DNA from: Alphaproteobacteria bacterium
GTDB taxonomy: Bacteria > Pseudomonadota > Alphaproteobacteria > Rhodobacterales > Rhodobacteraceae
Length of the DNA: 5,729 nucleotides
Assembly: GCA_013151535.1 (NCBI GenBank)
Contig: JAADIC010000051.1
Location: forward strand, 1 to 5,729
Direction of reading: 5' to 3'
This document shows, one piece after another, positions 4,595-5,729 of this stretch (positions within the stretch are counted from its first letter, which is position 1; each line of letters begins with the position of its first letter). The translations under genes and the position numbers were made by a program. A model generated the notes under the pieces. That model was not told the origin of the DNA. It made no database searches and worked only from the letters and a program-made list of their open reading frames with translations.

Positions 4595-5729
4595 ATGAAG
4601 AAAATATTTGAGACGCCGATTTACGAATACCGGCGCTCGAAGGATCAGGATGCAAACCCGCCAGTCCGTCGCCCGGTGGTGGTGATCGGCGCTGGCCCTG
4701 TGGGGCTGGCAGCGGCGATTGATCTGGCGCAGCAGGATATTGCGGTGGTGGTGATTGACGACAATGACAAAGTGTCGTTCGGCTCGCGCGCCATTTGTTT
4801 TGCCAAGCGGCCCCTGGAAATTCTGGATCGTCTGGGCTGTGGCCAGGCCATGGTCGACAAAGGCGTGATTTGGGACAGTGGCAAGGTTTTCCGCGACGAG
4901 CGGCAGATTTATGCGTTCAACCTGCTGCCCGAGGATGGCCATAAGCGCCCGGCTTTCATCAATCTGCAACAATATTATTTCGAGGAATATCTGGTCAACC
5001 GCGCCCGCGAGGTTGAGGCAGCGGGTAAACCCCTGGAACTGCGCGGCCGCAACAAGCTGTCGGCGATTGGTCGGCATGACGATCATGTGACGCTGGAAAT
5101 CGACACGCCCGAAGGCTCCTATAATCTTGAAGCCGATTGGGTGATTGCCTGTGACGGCGCCAATTCGGCGACCCGTACCATGCTGGGGCTGGATTTCGTC
5201 GGGGTGGTGTTTGAAGACAATTTCCTGATCGCTGACACGATCATGGATCCGGAAATGGAAAAGAACTTCCCGACCGAACGTTGGTTCTGGTTCAACCCGC
5301 CGTTTAATCGCGGCCAGTCGGTGTTGCTGCACAAGCAGCCTGATAACGTCTGGCGGATTGATTTCCAGCTTGGTTGGGACATCAACCGTGAAGAAGAAAT
5401 GAAGCCGGAAAACATCAAGCGCCGGGTGCGTGCGATGCTGGGCGAGGATGCGAAGTTTGAGCTGGAATGGACCAGCGTTTACACATTCCAATGCCGCCGG
5501 ATGGAGAGTTTCCGCCATGGCCGGGTGCTGTTTGCCGGTGACGCGGCGCATCAGGTTTCACCGTTTGGCGCGCGTGGGGCCAATTCCGGCTTGCAGGATA
5601 CGGACAACCTGATCTGGAAGCTGAAACTGGTAATGGAAGGCCGCGCGCCCGATAGCCTGCTTGATACCTATGACGTGGAGCGGGTTTACGGCGCGGATGA
5701 AAACCTGCTGAACTCCACCCGCTCGACCG
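4595..5729 (+). CDS. FAD-dependent aromatic monooxygenase (class A flavoprotein hydroxylase), 3' end cut off
   Basis: The product would use NAD(P)H and O2 to hydroxylate an aromatic or related substrate, with FAD bound in the cytosol. The visible 378 codons carry the three family signatures in order: the dinucleotide-binding VVVIGAGPVGLAAA (28-41), the DG motif VIACDGANSATR (183-194), and the GD motif VLFAGDAAHQVSPFGARG (311-328), followed by NSGLQDTDNLIWKL. The layout matches the PheA/TfdB/MhpA-like FAD_binding_3 group. These proteins usually run past 500 residues, so roughly the last third is probably missing at the window edge. The start at 4595 has a strong AGGGGGA (4580-4586) eight bases upstream. 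It lies 154 bp after mtaB on the same strand and is probably a separate unit. Such genes often sit with ring-cleavage genes, which would lie beyond this window. The substrate cannot be told from sequence. Confidence 0.88.
   Translation, partial: MKKIFETPIYEYRRSKDQDANPPVRRPVVVIGAGPVGLAAAIDLAQQDIAVVVIDDNDKVSFGSRAICFAKRPLEILDRLGCGQAMVDKGVIWDSGKVFRDERQIYAFNLLPEDGHKRPAFINLQQYYFEEYLVNRAREVEAAGKPLELRGRNKLSAIGRHDDHVTLEIDTPEGSYNLEADWVIACDGANSATRTMLGLDFVGVVFEDNFLIADTIMDPEMEKNFPTERWFWFNPPFNRGQSVLLHKQPDNVWRIDFQLGWDINREEEMKPENIKRRVRAMLGEDAKFELEWTSVYTFQCRRMESFRHGRVLFAGDAAHQVSPFGARGANSGLQDTDNLIWKLKLVMEGRAPDSLLDTYDVERVYGADENLLNSTRST

Noticed and set aside
4499..5551. Long open frame of 350 codons on the minus strand
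   Set aside because: It lies antisense to the flavoprotein gene, which has all its family motifs. The frame is an effect of codon bias, and its translation has no recognisable domain.

Overview
The window looks like chromosome from an alphaproteobacterium, most likely Rhodobacterales (Roseobacter-type). I infer this from the style of the DapF, MtaB and transposase proteins and from the G+C-rich core genes; no search was run. It divides into an accessory left part (about 1-2106) and a core right part (about 2107-5729), with a tRNA-Lys gene at the junction.

Left part. At the edge is a small 68-codon reading frame (17-224) of unknown function. It appears to be broken by one extra A directly after its start codon. 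A gene-free stretch with an imperfect direct repeat follows. Next is a complete insertion sequence of about 1.5 kb (323-1845). It carries one intact DDE transposase of IS1182 type on the minus strand and is bounded by short inverted repeats. From there to the tRNA is an A+T-rich spacer (1846-2106) with two short direct repeats and no gene.

Right part. tRNA-Lys(UUU), encoded on the minus strand with its CCA, has its 3' end facing the accessory side. It is divergent from dapF (diaminopimelate epimerase; meso-DAP for peptidoglycan and lysine). dapF overlaps mtaB by an ATGA junction; mtaB encodes the methylthiotransferase that makes ms2t6A37 in tRNAs, tRNA-Lys(UUU) being its best-known substrate. 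The 168-bp dapF leader holds three successive inverted repeats and an 11-bp direct repeat. After a 154-bp gap comes a class A flavoprotein aromatic hydroxylase, cut off by the window edge.

Taken together: lysine/DAP synthesis, the lysine tRNA and a tRNA-Lys modifying enzyme lie side by side, with mobile DNA on the 3' side of the tRNA. I do not see a convincing new biological system. The points most worth a second look are the serine where DapF normally has its second catalytic cysteine, the frameshifted small gene, and the dyad cluster before dapF.
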